In this document: piece after piece, positions 1 to 11,629 of the stretch
Position numbering within the stretch: the stretch's first letter is position 1
How the letters are laid out: each line of letters opens with the position of its first letter
Origin: Immersiella caudata
Taxonomy: Eukaryota > Ascomycota > Sordariomycetes > Sordariales > Lasiosphaeriaceae
Length of the DNA: 64,000 bases
Reading direction: 5' to 3'
NCBI GenBank assembly: GCA_030512335.1
Contig: JAULSU010000003.1
Location: 744,001 to 808,000, forward strand
Notes under the pieces: model-generated
The model's input: the letters and a program-made list of their open reading frames with translations, nothing else
Told to the model about the DNA's origin: nothing
Database searches by the model: none
Translations under genes and position numbers: made by a program

Positions 1-73
1 ATTCCCGCCTCGCCCGTCTTCTTGTCTCTGAGCGCCCCCTTTTTCGCCTTCGTTGGATCACCCCATTACAATC

Positions 74-843
74 ATGGCCGACGTAAGACAGCTCTGTTTT
101 GTACCCGTTTCTGCCCTCTGCTGACGCGAAGCGTAGCACTCTGACACGGGCCTTCCCCCCAACTGGGAAGTGCGCCACAGCCAGAGCAAGAACTTGCCCT
201 ACTACTTCAATGCGGCCGAGAAGAACTCGCGCTGGGAGCCCCCCGCCGGCACCGACACAGAAAAGTTGAAGCTTTACATGGCCAAGTACCACAGCAGTAG
301 CCTGGTCGCCGAGGGCGCCCAGCCGGGCAAGATCCGCGCCGCGCACCTGCTCGTCAAGCACAAGGAGTCGCGGCGACCGTCCAGCTGGAGGGAGGTAAGC
401 ATCAACCCCTCGAGGATTCCACGCCCGCCCCTCCTCTCACCTATCCTACAGAACATGGGTGTGCGTATGACCGAAACCAAAGCCGGCTGACCAAACGTAA
501 CTCTTAGGCCGAGATTATCCGCAGCAAGGACGAGGCTCTAAAGATCATCCAGGGCTACGAGCAACAGATCAAGAGCGGCAAGGTGGCATTGGGCGAGCTG
601 GCCCTGACCGAGTCAGACTGCAGCAGCGCCCGTAAGCGCGGCGACCTGGGTTACTTTGGGCGAGGAGACATGCAGAAGGAGTTCGAGGATGCTGCCTTTG
701 CGCTGAAGCCAGGGGAGATATCGGGCGTTGTGGATACCGCAAGCGGGATGCACTTGATCGAGAGGTTTGTTTGCGCCCCTGAACCCCCCTTAACATTGTG
801 ACCTTGGCTGCCTGTGCTAACAATTGCATTCAGGCTGGAGTAA
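74..843 (+). CDS. ESS1: Pin1/Ess1-type peptidyl-prolyl cis/trans isomerase (parvulin), 4 exons
   Basis: Exons are 74-82, 137-394, 508-764 and 834-843, giving 177 aa. An N-terminal WW domain (GLPPNWEVRHSQ to SRWEPP) is followed by a PPIC rotamase domain. The basic phosphate-binding patch (KHKESRRPSSW), the active-site cysteine context SDCSSAR and the C-terminal GMHLIERLE are visible. The family isomerises pSer/pThr-Pro bonds, notably in the RNA polymerase II tail and mitotic phosphoproteins, in the nucleus and cytosol. The start is supported by the 9-nt first exon (MAD), and the last exon codes only the final residues plus stop after a GTTTGT...TTCAG intron with a GCTAAC branch site. The second intron has an earlier AG at 450-451; its use would give a stop codon. 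The gene converges on the LrgB-like gene. Confidence 0.93.
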
Positions 844-1494
844 ACCCCCCTGTGTTTGCCGAGGCGGACCACTTTCTTAGCTTTGGACGTTGTGATGGAT
901 GCCATGTACCAGTCAGGGCATGAGAAAAAGACAGAGAGCAAAGTGGACGTTCATTCACGGCATTCTGGGAGCATCTGCTTGGGGCTTGATTCAGCATGTC
1001 ATTGCGATCTCGCTCGTTTTCATAGCAGAAGTCTTTGGGTGAGCCAGCATTTGACTCGCGCGGTGTCCTATTATTCTCCCTAATGCTCGGCCGTAAATGG
1101 CAAACGTGAACCAACTAACCCACCTATGTGCTTGCTGGTTTGCGCCAAAAAGATGCTCCCACGCCTATGTAACTCTACAACCATGCTTCAGTGAGCGCCC
1201 GCTATGACTGCTCTCCCCTGATGCCCTGCGTCAACAAAGTACCCAATGATAGCAATCCAACAAAAACCCCTCTGTCTTCCCAACGCCATCCTAAACAACA
1301 ATCCAAGCAATAAATCCAACGCAAATAACAGTGCAATGCTTTTCCGCCCATGCGGGAGCCAGCGCTCAACCGCCCCTCACCAACCCAAAAAATGACAATA
1401 AAAAATGGGGTATATAACGCCATATCCAAAGAATTCCCACATTATTCGTTGATAATTCATCCCGTCGTGATCGTCGCTTCATGAGCAGTCGTCA
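844..1494. other. Intergenic region between convergent genes
   Basis: No convincing coding sequence. Presumably the 3' UTRs and terminators of the flanking convergent genes. A/T-richer from about 1240 to 1460, with a TATATAA string near 1411 that has no obvious gene to serve. Confidence 0.5.
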
Positions 1495-3320
1495 TCACAC
1501 CGCAGGTGAGACCTGTTCAACGACCCAAACAGCCAGCGGCGGAATGCTCGAAAAGACCACCGTCATGATCCCCAGCGCCATCATCGACAATGCCGAGTAC
1601 GGCGCCGCGTCGCTCTTGACTTCGTACAGGTATGCCGTTCCCATGGCCGCGGCGTTGATACCGATGGTTACGCCCGCGGCAACGGTGGTCGGGTCGTCTG
1701 TGCTCGTGCTCGTAGTCGTGGTTGTCGTCGAAGCTGTCCTCCCAGCGAGTCGAGACTGCGCCTCAGGGTCATCATTACTCCCCTCCATAACTCCCCATCT
1801 CGCAACCAGCCCCGTTACTTTCCCCTCCAGCCACGCGCCGGCACCGAATCCAAGTCCCATCTGGAACACAATCCCACTGACCACCACCATCGTTGCATTC
1901 AACCCTGCATCCCCGCCGAGCGTCGTCAGGACGGGACTCCCCAGCGCCAGTGTAACGCTGCGCGCAGCGAACGCCAAATCTCGACCCGCGGGACCCAACG
2001 ACAGCGCATGTGCAAACGGTGGTCCCAACGCCACGTTTCCCAATGCCACGAGCGACGAGACGCTGAAGACGGTGAGTCCCGCGCGGGAGAGGAGCTGACG
2101 TCGATACTCATAGAGCTTCAAACCCCAAGATACGAGTCCCGCGTTGAGGATGGATAGTGCGATGTCCCCCGCGGCCATGGCGTCCTTTCCGGGAATTGTA
2201 CCGGCCGCCTTGCGAAGTATGAGCTCGGAGAGGGTATTGTGTGTTTGGAGGGTGTCCAGCATGGTGGGGAGGGATCGGCTGCTGATGGCGCAGTCGGTGA
2301 AGATGTATGCGATCATGGCGAGGGAGGTCCAGAGGACGGGGTTGGAGAGGCCGGAGAGGAGGGTGCGGAGGCTGGGACGGAGGTGCTGGGAGGTTTTGAC
2401 GCCGGATTGTATGGCGAGGGTGGTGAACCATATGGCGGAGAGGAGGCAGGTGGCGAGGAAGGTGTCGTGCTGGGTTGCGTATCGGAGGGGGAGGCCGACT
2501 ACTACTAGGAGGAGCCATGAGAGGATGAGCATGGGGTTTCGGAGGATGAAGTGGCAGGTGGTGGTCCATCGGTTGGCCGGGAGGGTTTCTTCGGCGGCTG
2601 CGTCATCGTTGAGCATCTTCTCGGCCGGCGTGGATGAACGGCTCGTCAAGTGGGACACCATGGTGGAGGTGGACAGATGGGTAGATGGGACGGTGAGGTT
2701 GGCTCGACCCTTCTCGAGATTCCCCGGCGAAGGTTGTTTCTTCTCCTCCGACTTCCCTTTGCGATCATCATCGGCGATCTCGGCCGCCTCTGAACGGTAG
2801 GTCCAACGAGACATGAGGCTCTGAAGAGGCAACGCAAATGCATACGACAACACGGTATTAAAAACCCCAGTGAGGACTGGGACCGTCAGCCGAATATCCA
2901 AGACAAACACACAGCAAGAAACTCACCAAAACACAAAATGATGAGCCCAATCGTCTCAGGGCTCGCAAGTTCGCTCCTACATATCATAACAAACGGGATC
3001 GTAAACCCAATCGACATATGCCGGTTCAGCAAATTGGCCTGTCAGGGGTTAGACACGCCCAAGAAAGAACGAAAGTCGGGACCAACCGGGCCCTGCAGAT
3101 GCCTCCTGTAGAAACCATCTACCCCTGGCAAAAAACACCCGCATGTCAACAACAACGCGAACACTCCGGCCATGGCCAGGATCGATGGGGGAAAATCGAC
3201 ATCGCTTTCCTCCAGGATGGACTGGATCCCGGCAATGAGAAGTTGCGCAGCTAGTCCAATGACAACGGCAACAAAGCCGTCCCGTAGTTTCGACCACATC
3301 TCAAGGTGTATGGGGAGCAT
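1495..3320 (-). CDS. LrgB-like polytopic membrane protein, 3 exons
   Basis: Complement exons are 3087-3320, 2927-3038 and 1495-2876, giving 575 aa. The introns (48 and 50 nt) keep the frame: exon 1 ends ...HLQGP, exon 2 starts ANLLNRHMSIGFTIP, and a phase-1 junction leads into LTGVFNTVLSYAFALP. At least ten hydrophobic segments are visible, with a central hydrophilic loop of about 60 residues rich in K, E and S. The C-terminal half carries LrgB-type signatures: SVTLALGSPVLTTLGG and, near the end, a small-residue segment then APYSALSMMALGIMTVV. Bacterial LrgB acts in murein hydrolase and cell-death control, and the plant relative PLGG1 is a plastid glycolate/glycerate carrier. The fungal function is unknown, so transport is an inference. 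The 5' splice site GTTGGT of intron 1 is unusual but frame-consistent. Confidence 0.82.
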
Positions 3321-6300
3321 GGGAAAGGTGGGATGGAGGGATGGAGACCAAGGCCTCAGAACGACGGTTATATTCGGCTCGACTCGTCAGATCCCGGTCG
3401 GTCCAAGTGAATACCGGGGATGCAGGAATGCGATCAGTAGCTTGAGTGATGACGCTGTCACTGGCAGGGTGTTCGAACGGAGGGGGTATCAGTCGTGGAG
3501 ACTGACAACACAGCGGGAGCCGTGATCCAGCACCACGGCAGCGGTGCCAGCCAAGATGTAGGTCCGGGAGAACAAAGGGGCGTGAGTAGCGTCGTATTCA
3601 AGATATAGCAAGTCCTCTCTTTCAGAACAGCGGCGCATATGTCAGGCAGTGAGACATGGCTAAAGGCAAGATGCGAGTGGGCGACAGCAGCAGAGTGAGG
3701 CCGCAGCCGGGACTTAAAAGAGGCTGCTGCAAGTCATCTCCCTTTGCCCTCGTGGTGTCTGGGACATACTTCGGCAGCCGCCACGGACAGGAGGTCTCTC
3801 GTTTGTACGCCCCATGCCATGTGGTTGCTTGTCACTCGCAGCGGTGCCGGGGAGGGCTGACCTGGAGGGAGCTTCGGATGGTGGAGTGCTAGGGGTTTGC
3901 CCAGGGTACTGCCCAGGGAAACGCTTCCCAAAGGATGAAGCGTCGAGTGGCGGGGCTGAGCTCTGTGTTGTCGAGGTCAACGGCTCTCAGATGCTGTGGA
4001 AGAGCTGATCAGGAGCCTTTCGGCGGCATTATCTCATGGATGCCTTGAACCGCGCCCTGGATAGCCCGTCCCCTAGTTGCACCGTGGGACCCTCGGGTCC
4101 ATCCCAATAGACAGATCGGGCGAATGGGACGGCCGGGAGCACGATTCACACGCGTAGTGCGTTTGACCGCTTGGGCTCACAGCATGCTTGCGGGTCTTGC
4201 GGGTGATGTAAGGGAGCTGCTGCTCAGCGACACGTCAACATGTCGGTGTGAGAGCGTCCGCCTATTTCTGGGTGCGCTTCAGTCAGGTCCCTGGACGCAT
4301 ATCCGCCGGGCCGCGATGGCCTGCAGGCTGCAGGGCCGGGTCAAACAGAGCAACAAAGAGACACTCCTGTGTAGGGGGCAGCGGCCGGGATACCGTCCGC
4401 AAACACGAAGCGAGCTGGGCCAATGTCTGTAGCCCCCCAGCCAGGGACCAACGTGCAGGGGGGCAAGGAGAATGGTGACGAAAGAGGTCATTGATCTTGG
4501 CTATCGACAACGTAGTCCAGTCACTTGAGTAGGCTCCGAATCCCGAATTGGCATCCAAGGGCCGCGTGCCGAACCGGCGGTTCGAGATGAGATGTGACGC
4601 CTCAGCTTTTTTCGTCTGGCTGGTAACGGGGGTGACGGGAGGGGACGGAAGGGGAGGCCCACCCCTTGCCCAAAGCACACGCAACCCGACACTTGCTGGG
4701 AACCATGGGGGATGGCAACGGACCAGGATAAACAGACCCCACATCCGGATCCCGTTCCTTGCCGGAGGGGAGTCGAGTGTCAAGCGGGGAGGTTGGCACC
4801 ATTGACGCCACGCCGCCGCCTTCACAAACGGCCGTGACATAGAGCGAGCAAGATACAGGGCGGAGCGATGCTGAGAGGCACACGCGATGCATCGGCTCGA
4901 TTGGCAAGCGTAGACGACGCGGTAACACGCTGAAGAGGCGAACCAGCGAGCGGCAGATGTCAAACCTGACAAGTCGAACCGGGCAACTGCCGGGGACGCT
5001 CTTGGGCTGTCTGCCATGCCGTTCATGGCCGTCGACCTGTCAGCTGAGGCCAAATCGGGGAATCTGGGGGTGAAGCAGCAACAAGGCCCTGACAGCCACC
5101 CCTGAACGGGTGTCCTGCCCTGCCCTACGCAGGCTAGCAAGCTAGCAGGTTGCAAACGCAAAGGGCAAAGCAGGATTGCAGCCCAACAGGACGAAGAAGC
5201 CCTCTCCGATGTGTGGCGGTGGGGATGCAGCCTCCCGTCGCCAAAGACGCGGCTGGCTGCGGCTCGAGCCGGGGTCTGGCCCAAGCATGTAGGGCAGTTG
5301 TGTGTGTTGCGGCGACCTTTTCCTCCGTTTGGGTGCGTGGTGGGCGATGCTTGGATGCCGGTGCGAGCGCGGTTGGGGCTAGCGGCCAGCCGGGGACGTT
5401 GTTGTGGGTGACGTTCCACACTCACGTTGCGAGCACCGGTTGGGCATCGTCTATCCTCCTCGAACACAGCGCCGGCTCTTGTGTTGCCTCGCCGAGTTAA
5501 TTCAGACGATCGTCCCCCAAAAGAAGCATCGAGGCCATGACGAAACCCGTGAAGGCCGGAGCAATGCAGTCCAATCGACCGCACAACCGGACCAGCGCAC
5601 ACCGAGTTTGTGCGGGCGTCCCGTCCGGACCCCTTGACCGCCGCGAGCTGCTTCTCCTGGTGATGGTCGGACAAAGAATGTGGGTGGAATTGCGACCGTT
5701 CTGCGACGCGGGCCCTCCAGCCACCTTCGCCGACGTCTGTCGGTCTCATACCCTTCCTGCATATCCAGATGCCAAAACATCGAGGATGTACCCCGGAGGT
5801 GCGGCAGCACATGCGCCAGATGTGCCGGGACGTATGGCCCAGACAGGTTCAAGCCCGGCAGACGGCTCATCCGAAATTGTCCGTCGGCACCGTACGGCCT
5901 GCCAGCAGCGGTGCTATGATGGAGAGCTGTCCTGCGTCGTCTTGGCGATCGGCCTCAGCGATCGCAGCGACATCGTCAAAAACCTACCGCTGAATTGCTC
6001 GTTTTTCCTTCTCACCCTTCCAATTGATCGCGAAATGTCAAACCGGCCCGATTGACTGGGTAACGAAATGCCGAGAACTCAGATACGCCGCGTACGCCGC
6101 CTTTCTAGAGGGACGGGTGCTTCCACTGTGCGAGATCAAGCCACGGAGTCGGAAGCGATCCATTGGACTCCGATCGTTTTGCTGGGTAGGATTGGAGGGC
6201 AAAGGGCGCGAGATTCGACGGCGATCTGTGAACCCGCCGCTATTCCCATCGCGGACAGTGAAAAGTTACCGAGCGCAGGAGGACTTAATCATGGCAGCAC

Positions 6301-6771
6301 CGCGTGAAGCAGGACGTAACCGCCCGAGGACTTGCTGGAGGAGTGCCGGTTCACTGCAGTGGTCTTTTCATGGGGACAACTTGGAGCTGCGTCGATATAA
6401 ATTTACGGACGTAACCACGCCCCTTCCAGCAGATGCAGTGCCAAGCACCATCCCAACAGGGACCCCTGGAGCCTGGACCGCTGGGTGCTCCAGGCTCTCG
6501 CGCCTTCCTAGGCTCCTAGGGCAACTGTGGGTACGGCGGGGTGGACGGCGCGCAGGGAGGCTGATGGTGGGGCAGCAACGATCCAATTCAGCGACACAAA
6601 CGCGCGACTGTGTGAAGCGAAGCACGAAGAAAACACACGGATCTCGTCGCGGCACCAGCTACGCTTCACCGATAGACTGCGCTCCTGGATATAGATTCGG
6701 GCCAAGCAGCGATTCCCATCGCAGCGCATCCCTCCCTCTTTTTCTCGCGCGTGGCGTGGCGCACACCATCC
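3321..6771. other. 3.4-kb gene-poor intergenic region
   Basis: I see no gene I can support. GC-rich sequence leaves several long chance frames open on both strands, including one of 509 codons on the minus strand at 4283-5812. Their residue make-up (Cys, Trp, Arg, Ser and Pro rich, no recognisable domain, several overlapping frames open at once) argues against coding. The ends must hold the promoters of the divergent LrgB-like and HAUS3-like genes. Confidence 0.5.
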
Positions 6772-8612
6772 ATGGACGTGGAGTCCCTGATCCGGACCCT
6801 GCGGGCATATGACGCGTCTGTTGACGCAACGGCGGTGAGGGCCGCCTTCGACAGCGAGCATGACAACGCTCTCCGGGACTGGGTATCCCTTCACGTCGCG
6901 CCAGACACTCTGCTCTCCGTCGATGAACTGAATCAGTAGGACCCTGAATGCGCGCCTTCCCTCCGGGATCATGCTGACTGAGCGCAGGTATTCGGCCTTC
7001 GAGAAGGCGGGTGTTGCCGAGAAGCTGCTGGCAGCGTCGGCGGACATCGCAGTCATCCAGCCATTCGCCGAGCAGGAGATCAAGGACGCCATCGTGGAAC
7101 TGAAACGGTCCACAGAGGCCATCTCCAAGCAGACCGAGACGCTGAAGCAGCAGCACGAAGCGGTCAACCGTCTCGTCAGCAGCCGCAGGAAAGAAGTGGA
7201 GACGCGGGCGAACCTCGAATCTTCGCATCTGCAGACATGGGAGACCAAGCGTAGATATTTTCTGCGGGCGGTGAGATTGCGATGCGCACTTCAAATCCGA
7301 TGGAGGGTCTTGCTGACGTGTTTCCCAGGTCGAGGAGCTGTCTCAGGGTCTCGATTCTAGAATTGCTGAGCTGGAGCAGCGGGGCTACGGAGGCGTTGCG
7401 GATGTGAAGCAGACGGCTGACGCCCTGTTCCACTCTGACGACAAACTTCTATCCAGTCTCCAGAAGCTGGGCTGGGAACTGGAAACCGAGGATCCGGAGG
7501 AGCAAGACAATGTCATCACGCTGCGTGAGACATGCGCAAGGTCAGCTTTTTCCCCTCCCCTGACTCCTTGAAGAACCCAAAGCAGGGGACTAATACCGTT
7601 ATAGGCTGATCAAGTTTACTGTGGAAACCGTCCGCACAAAACTCGATCGCATCTACCTTGAGTCCCTTGACTCATCGATGCGATCGGGTGCCACCAGACG
7701 CGTCTCCGCCGACGATGTTTCTGCCCTCCAAGAAGAATTAGAGTCGCTCTACGCAGAGATCCTTCCAGTGGCCCAAATGTCTGTTGAACAGCAGTTTCTT
7801 GAACCGGCTCTCAAGAACCTCGCTGCTAGACGGGGTCAGGGTCTTGCAAAGTCGGAGGAGGCTATAACATATGTATGTTTCCATCTCAGATTTTGCATCG
7901 ATGTGCTGACCAAGTGCAGATGGACGACTGCTTGGACTACCTGATGGACCATACGGGGGAACTCTCGAGGAGGGTCGAGGCGTTTCAGGCACATCAAACT
8001 GCTGCAGCCGCTGTCATTGATGTGGCGAGAGCGGAACTGACAACCAAGGTGGACATGCCAGCAAAGAAAGAACGCCCCACTGTCACAGCTTCCCCAACCC
8101 GCCGGCGCAAATCGAGCGGGCACGGCAATGCAGTGTCACCAGTCCGTGCTCGCACGCAACCAGGACGAAGGCGATCCTCTGGGGCGGGTGCGATCGGCGA
8201 TGAACCACCGCTCGAGGAGCTACTCCGCACCCTGGCAATCAATGCACCTCAGGACGAGTCAGAAATCACCGACGTTGAAGCCCTGGCTAAGTTACTGTCA
8301 TCGACTCTTGCTGAGCGACGTGCAAAAGCCGAAGATGTCGGGCGCAATGTGCAACAGTCCTTTGAGAGCGCGGCGTCCACGCGGATCGCCGACGCAAAAC
8401 TTGCCGTCCAACTTGTGCGGGACTCCATTCTTGCCGAGAGTCCCTTTGGGGAGGTTCGGCTTGTGGACCCTGAGATTGAGGGCTCCCTCGCGGTGTTGGC
8501 CCAGGAGTTGGAGAATGTCAATGGGAAGCTGGAAGGTGTCAATGCTGGGCTGGTCAAGATCAAGGGCAGAAGCGCCAAAAGGGATGAGATCATCAGCCGC
8601 TGGGGTTCGTAG
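6772..8612 (+). CDS. HAUS augmin-like complex subunit 3-like protein, 5 exons
   Basis: Exons are 6772-6935, 6988-7270, 7329-7540, 7605-7872 and 7920-8612, giving 539 aa. All junctions stay in frame and the introns are 47-64 nt. The first about 60 residues (LRAYDASVDATAVRAAFDSE, then ...LRDWVSLHVAPDTLLSVDEL) resemble the HAUS3 N-terminal domain. The rest is mostly alpha-helical heptads, including LSQGLDSRIAELEQRGY and a conserved-looking helix QMSVEQQFLEPALKNLA. A basic Ser/Arg-rich insert lies around residues 340-380. Augmin brings gamma-tubulin to existing spindle microtubules for branched nucleation. Assignment rests on N-terminal pattern, length and coiled coils; another long coiled-coil spindle or kinetochore protein is possible. 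ATG 6772 is chosen because no in-frame ATG lies upstream before non-coding sequence. Confidence 0.72.
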
Positions 8613-8878
8613 GCATTCAGGAGAACATGTGTGATGCAATCCGGTTCCCATGCAACAGTGAATAAGCATATGCGGCTCCTCGTATCAACATGCTCTCTGC
8701 TTCCTACCCCTGATCACGCAAAGCTGGTGACGACTTCTCGGCCATTGCGCCCAACTATTTTGGCTGTCACTATCTCTTTGCTCTCCAATAATACCAAAAA
8801 GGTATCCGAGGGATGACCAAATACCTAACCATCCTCTCTGCATTAACGGGCAAAAAAATACAAAGTGAAATTATTGAA

Positions 8879-8974
8879 TGCCCAGTAACAGGATTGAACT
8901 GTTGACCTTCGCATTACTTGATATCTCCAAGTGAGATATTAGTACGACGCTCTAACCAGCTGAGCTAACCAGGC
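8879..8974 (-). tRNA. tRNA-Ile (anticodon AAU) with a 22-nt intron
   Basis: On the minus strand GCCTGGT pairs with ACTGGGC in the acceptor stem (two wobbles). The D arm is GCTC/GAGC, the anticodon stem TCGTA/TGCGA, and the T arm AACAG-TTCAATC-CTGTT. The loop CTAATAA places AAU as anticodon once an intron of about 22 nt is removed at the canonical site after position 37. A run of seven T residues (minus strand, 8852-8858) is a likely Pol III terminator. Confidence 0.9.
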
Positions 8975-9459
8975 TTTTTTTTCGTTGGAGGAAGCACAAT
9001 GCGACTCATCATGGTGGAGGGCAAAGAGTGGATGTGCGGAGTCGACGATCGGTGCTGACTCGGGGGAGTTGGGTTACAGGACATAAGGCATCCAACGAGA
9101 GGGTTGGAGATGTCACCTATCTAGCAGGAAACGAGGCAGGACGCACGATTGAGCTAAAGCCCTGCTCGAAGAGATTCTCTTACCGATATGCACAGATTCT
9201 AGAAGATATCTGAACGAATCGGTCTCGTCTTCTAATGTTTGATGTTGGCTTTCCCGGTATGAAATCTGTTGCATCAACGTTGGTCGAATTCAAGTTTCAC
9301 TTCACCAGGCCCGCAAACCATCGGAAGCTATCATAAAATATCAAGCCGGGCAAGTCGGAGAGCATGCTGATTCCAGATCCCTCTACCAAACACCAGAGCA
9401 AACGCAAGCCTTCGCTTCTCCACGAATCCCAACCCCAATCAACCCCAAGAGCCCACCCC
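8975..9459. other. Intergenic region upstream of tRNA-Ile and downstream of the Nudix gene
   Basis: Upstream flank of tRNA-Ile and 3' flank of the Nudix gene. I see no gene or repeat here. Confidence 0.4.
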
Positions 9460-10215
9460 CTAGTTCTTCTCATAAATCCCATACCCCTCCGTCCTAGCAA
9501 ACTGCATCCCCGCCGCAAAGTGAAACAGCTTCGCCGCCACCACCATCCTCTCCTGCTTCGAATACTCGACCAACCGCTCATAAAACTCCGACAGCGGCAC
9601 CACCACCCTCTGAATATACTCCCCATCGTGCGTGTCCTGCTCCGGCAGCTCATCCCCCTCGCCCAGCTGCGCCTCTACCATAACCAGCTGCATATTCGCA
9701 CTGCTCATCCCCGGATCGGCCGCGACCACCGGGCTGACGCTGACCACCTTACAATCAAACCCTACCTCCTCTTTGAACTCCCGCACCGCGGCTTGCTCGG
9801 CGGTTTCTCCCTCGTCGACGAGTCCGGCGGGCCACTCAACCGTGTAGGCGTCCAGAGGGGGGCGGTATTGAATGACAATGACGGTTGATGGTGGGCGGGA
9901 GGGGTGCAGGAGGATGTTTCCCATGGCGACGGCGTCGACGCCGGCGCTGGCGGACCGGGTTTTGCGCGTGGCGACTTCCCAGGTGCGGGGTTTACCGGCC
10001 TGGTCGACGAATTCGATCTTTTTGAGAGCGACCCATTTGGCTTCGGTGGTGGGGAGGTCGGAGATGCGCGTGATGGTGGGTTCTTGGGTTTTGGCGGGGT
10101 GAGACATGGTGAAGAAGGGGCGTGAGGTGGGGGATGCGGGGCCGTGCGGGGTGCTGGTTGGGAGGGTGGTGAGGTTTCGAAGGGTGCTGGGTGGGAAGGG
10201 GGATTTGGTTGGCAT
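9460..10215 (-). CDS. Nudix hydrolase, ADP-ribose pyrophosphatase type
   Basis: A single exon of 251 aa. The Nudix box fits GX5EX7REUXEEXGU exactly: GLVDEGETAEQAAVREFKEE followed by VGF, at about residues 132-154. Upstream IVIQYRPPLDAYTVEWPAG and downstream VAADPGMSSANMQLVMVE match the ADP-ribose pyrophosphatase subgroup. These enzymes hydrolyse ADP-ribose to AMP and ribose 5-phosphate using Mg2+ bound by the REXXEE glutamates. The first 36 residues are Pro/Ser/Thr rich with few acidic residues, and a second ATG (MSHPAKT) follows, so a mitochondrial and a cytosolic form could come from one gene (inference). No intron is visible. Confidence 0.92.
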   Translation of the reverse strand: MPTKSPFPPSTLRNLTTLPTSTPHGPASPTSRPFFTMSHPAKTQEPTITRISDLPTTEAKWVALKKIEFVDQAGKPRTWEVATRKTRSASAGVDAVAMGNILLHPSRPPSTVIVIQYRPPLDAYTVEWPAGLVDEGETAEQAAVREFKEEVGFDCKVVSVSPVVAADPGMSSANMQLVMVEAQLGEGDELPEQDTHDGEYIQRVVVPLSEFYERLVEYSKQERMVVAAKLFHFAAGMQFARTEGYGIYEKN

Positions 10216-10867
10216 AAAGCGATAGATGCGGAAGAGTGAGAAGGTTTGTTGGCGATGGGTGATGCGGAAGAAGTGCGTTGAGCTGAGATGTTAGAGGTGG
10301 TGAGTTGAGGTGAGTGAGTGCCTGAAAAGCAGCTGAAGTGGGGTCAGGTTGGATCCAGGCTGCCAGTGTCCGCCAACCAGGAGGACCCCGCGTCGAAACG
10401 CGGGACGAGATGGAAGCAAACGGCAGTTGCAATGTCAGGTGCGCCTTCGTTCTTCCTGACAACTCAGCTGGACGTCCAAGTTCTGGGATTTCTCCTTCAC
10501 AAAAACTTGTGGGCAAAAATTTCAACGCCAACTTCCTTTCCAAGATCAGCCGCCCACCTCCCGCGTGGGTAGGTCCCTGACAACCCACCATCTCGGTACT
10601 GATCTCTTGACAGCAGCCCTTCCGTCAGCTCTTCAGATTTTTATGTATCAAAGCAGGCCCTCGATTTCTGACTGGGAAGTCACCGTTACGTTCCGCCTGA
10701 CCAGTTCCAAGGAGCAGAGAAGAGTGGGTCCACGCTGCCCGCCGGGTGCGGCTCTTAAGCTCTTCGCTGTTGGCTGTTGCCAACCTCAGGTGTGTTGCTC
10801 CCCGTCCTCCTCTCCCGTCTACTCCATGAGGGTCTCGATCAAGCTCCACAAACATTAAAAAACAACA
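10216..10867. other. Promoter region of the Nudix gene and flank of tRNA-Thr
   Basis: No supported coding sequence. It carries the upstream region of the minus-strand Nudix gene and the 5' flank of tRNA-Thr. Confidence 0.4.
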
Positions 10868-10939
10868 GCCCGCTTGGCTCAGTGGTAGAGCGTATCACTA
10901 GTAATGATAAGGTCATCAGTTCGATTCTGATAGTGGGCA
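10868..10939 (+). tRNA. tRNA-Thr (anticodon AGU)
   Basis: A 72-nt cloverleaf: acceptor GCCCGCT/AGTGGGC, D arm GCTC/GAGC, anticodon stem TATCA/TGATA around loop CTAGTAA, T arm ATCAG-TTCGATT-CTGAT, discriminator A. There is no intron. T-runs follow at about 10950 and 10984. Confidence 0.95.
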
Positions 10940-11629
10940 TCATTTCATATTTTTGCTTCACCACGAAAGGTAGAGTTCTGTCGGTTTTTTTTCCTCTTGG
11001 CGTTTCCTTCGGCGTTCTTCTCGCAGCTTGGATCCAGTAGGATGAGGGTGTACAGGCCGGTACGTAGTACGGGGTACGGCGGAAGATAGATCTCCCAGGA
11101 CGGGAGACTGGTGCCCAAATGCTGACTGCACACGTAGACCGAGGAACCCCAACACCGTTTGGGAGCTTCCCCAAATCGAGATTGAGGAACCCCGGATCTT
11201 CTCATGTAATCAGAATGCGAAATCCTGGCCAAGACAGGGCGGCATGGCGGTTCAGTCAGCACCAAGGGCCGATCTCTTGGCTCGTAGGGCTTAGACTTCT
11301 GGGGGGATTTCCCTCTGGCCAATCGCATATCTCGCTGCCCATCTTGTTGCAGATACGCGCATTTGGTTTCCGCTAACCAATCGCAAAGCACCGTTCTGAG
11401 CCTCTTGCCCACTCTGAAGGCGAAGACCACCATCCCCCAGCTCTAACTCGACGTCAGGAATAAACATCGACAGTTAGGCTGCGAACCCGGCCTCACCGGC
11501 CTCGTCCGACACAGAATCCGAACCAGGCTGAGCTCAAGACAATGTTTATAAAACTTCACGAGCCCGCCTCTCGCACTATCCATGGCAACATGCCGACAAT
11601 AATCGTCCCGAAATTAACATCCTTTCATC
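10940..11629. other. Intergenic region upstream of the S33 peptidase gene
   Basis: No supported gene. The last 100 bases hold the probable core promoter of the S33 peptidase gene. Confidence 0.4.
11547..11553 (+). promoter_or_regulatory. TATA-like element upstream of the S33 peptidase gene
   Basis: TATAAAA lies about 80 nt upstream of the start codon at 11630, a plausible core promoter position for a fungal gene with a short 5' UTR. There is no direct evidence of use. Confidence 0.35.

Noticed and set aside
4283..5812. 509-codon open frame on the minus strand
   Set aside because: Odd composition (Cys, Trp, Arg, Pro and Ser rich), no domain, several other frames open over the same GC-rich stretch and no clear promoter or splice pattern.
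6024..6812. 262-codon open frame on the plus strand before the HAUS3-like gene
   Set aside because: Overlaps the real start at 6772 in another frame, has no protein-like pattern, and probably covers the promoter and leader.
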